Origin: Chrysomallon squamiferum
Taxonomy: Eukaryota > Mollusca > Gastropoda > Neomphalida > Peltospiridae
Assembly: GCA_012295275.1 (NCBI GenBank)
Contig: CM022670.1
Coordinates: 39,116,751-39,180,750, forward strand
Direction of reading: 5' to 3'
DNA: 64,000 nucleotides
Position numbers and translations under genes: made by a program. Positions 63,017 to 64,000 of this stretch are shown here, piece after piece. The notes under the pieces were generated by a model. It worked only from the letters and a program-made list of their open reading frames with translations, was not told the DNA's origin and searched no databases. The first letter of the stretch is position 1, and each line of letters begins with the position of its first letter.

Positions 63017-63060
<44 letters not shown>

Positions 63061-63387
63061 ATTTAAATTTATTCAAAGTATTCTTACATACACACGTGTG
63101 TTTTTATGTATACATATAGACATGCACACACATATATATACATACATACACACACACACATACAAACAATATATATACATATACATCCAGTAATTTTGCC
63201 TTACCTTTGATTCTTACCATCTTGTTACCATACGCAATGTCGTACTGGTAACCAAGGATAAATGTCAGAGGCACAAGAGGAATCAATGCGCCTGGATTGC
63301 AGCGACTTCTGAAAATGTGTACAGATATTTTATATATGTCTGTCAGTCTGTCAGCATGTGTGTGTGTATAAATTATTATAGCTGTAC

Positions 63388-63459
<72 letters not shown>

Positions 63460-63765
63460 GCAAAGAAAATAAAACTGCGTATTTTTTTGTAACATTTGTA
63501 TTGACATGTTATCTTTAAAGCAACACTGATTTTCAGTAATATTCAAAATAATAACACAATTAAATTCCATTGCTGTTGTTTTCCATTTGGTATTTCAGTG
63601 AATTAAAGTAACTATAGAGCATTATTACGATTACCTTAAAAGACACGTCACGGCAGATACTGCATAGAATGAGCCAAACCAGTTGAAAATGTCTTGAGCT
63701 CGACCTATCTGCAGTGCGACGTTCCTTTTTCGCACCTGGTCTTGCAGTTCAATCTGGCGTTCGAA
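62556..63765 (-). CDS. PLGRKT: PLGRKT-family small membrane protein, copy 2 (first exon beyond right edge)
   Basis: This tandem paralogue has three visible minus-strand exons: 63765-63635, 63308-63205 and 62689-62556. The first two (131 and 104 nt) have exactly the lengths and phases of the matching exons in copy 1, which shows a gene duplication with introns. The protein reads FERQIELQDQVRKRNVALQI, then a hydrophobic segment, then ALIPLVPLTFILGYQYDIAYG, then EMPHGMPTLKDID, and ends in CEKLKCC. It also lacks a C-terminal lysine and ends in two cysteines instead. The first exon, equivalent to the 27-residue N-terminus of copy 1, must lie right of the window. All frames are intact. The family call is firm; the function of this copy is unknown. 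Confidence 0.93.
63391..63456. repeat. (GA)n in a PLGRKT copy 2 intron
   Basis: Pure GA run of about 33 units. A second (GA)n lies at about 63920-63989 near the right edge. Confidence 0.95.
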
Positions 63766-63916
63766 CTAGAATATTTCAAGAGTGAAAATCAAGTTATCAG
63801 TTTCCGTATGAAACGTACATTTATTTATGAAATAAAATGTTTGATTCTGTTTTATGTGTATGTTAAAAAAAATAAACTTTAATTCTACTCTGTTGTGTGT
63901 ATAAATAAATATATAT

Positions 63917-63994
<78 letters not shown>

Positions 63995-64000
63995 ATTCCA

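Noticed and set aside
1-64000. tRNA, rRNA or other structured RNA genes
   Set aside because: No B-box-like ggttcgaatcc or other recognisable RNA-gene signature was noticed on either strand by eye; a tRNAscan or Rfam search would be decisive.

Overview
This is eukaryotic, animal DNA. It is about 70 percent A+T, its genes are split by GT-AG introns, it is full of simple-sequence repeats, and it has no bacterial operon structure. Six gene families can be recognised from spliced translations. The presence of an intron-rich ovothiol synthase (OvoA), kept in many marine invertebrates but absent from vertebrates and most arthropods as far as I recall, together with an invertebrate-type SYK, points to a non-vertebrate and probably lophotrochozoan (mollusc-like) genome. 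The phylum is an inference.

Layout from left to right. (1) About 955-4801, minus strand: the 5' half of a SYK-family tyrosine kinase gene (both SH2 domains); the kinase exons lie beyond the left edge. (2) About 4.8-20.6 kb: a long gene-poor stretch of microsatellites, mobile-element debris and tandem repeats, with one CpG-richer, promoter-like patch near 10.4 kb. (3) 20625-34190, plus strand: a complete OvoA gene in 18 coding exons (757 codons from the chosen ATG). (4) 35777-41576, minus strand: a complete WDR18 gene in 11 exons (433 aa), convergent with OvoA. (5) 47265-50137, minus strand: a complete RNF11 gene in 3 exons (142 aa), followed by up to 5.5 kb that may be a long 3' UTR. (6) 50771-56393, plus strand: a complete but divergent FANCC gene in 11 exons (597 aa), head-to-head with RNF11 across a 633-bp interval holding CRE and ETS sites. 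(7) 58095-59973 and 62556 to beyond 63765, both minus strand: two tandem PLGRKT-family genes with the same exon sizes in the core; the second loses its first exon at the right edge.

The genes do not form one pathway. They cover immune-type signalling (SYK), thiol antioxidant synthesis (OvoA), ribosome assembly (WDR18), ubiquitin signalling (RNF11), DNA crosslink repair (FANCC) and a small membrane protein (PLGRKT). SYK, FANCC and PLGRKT all map to human chromosome 9, which suggests retained ancient linkage.

I found no evidence for a new multi-gene system. The better leads are smaller: the PLGRKT tandem pair lacking the C-terminal lysine that gives the family its name, a 29-bp element shared by their downstream flanks, a hairpin-forming 70-bp minisatellite in a SYK intron, TA-flanked inverted-repeat elements of pogo/mariner type, and microsatellites that supply splice-acceptor tracts. 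Splice sites were called by eye from reading-frame continuity, protein-family similarity and GT-AG signals, without alignments.
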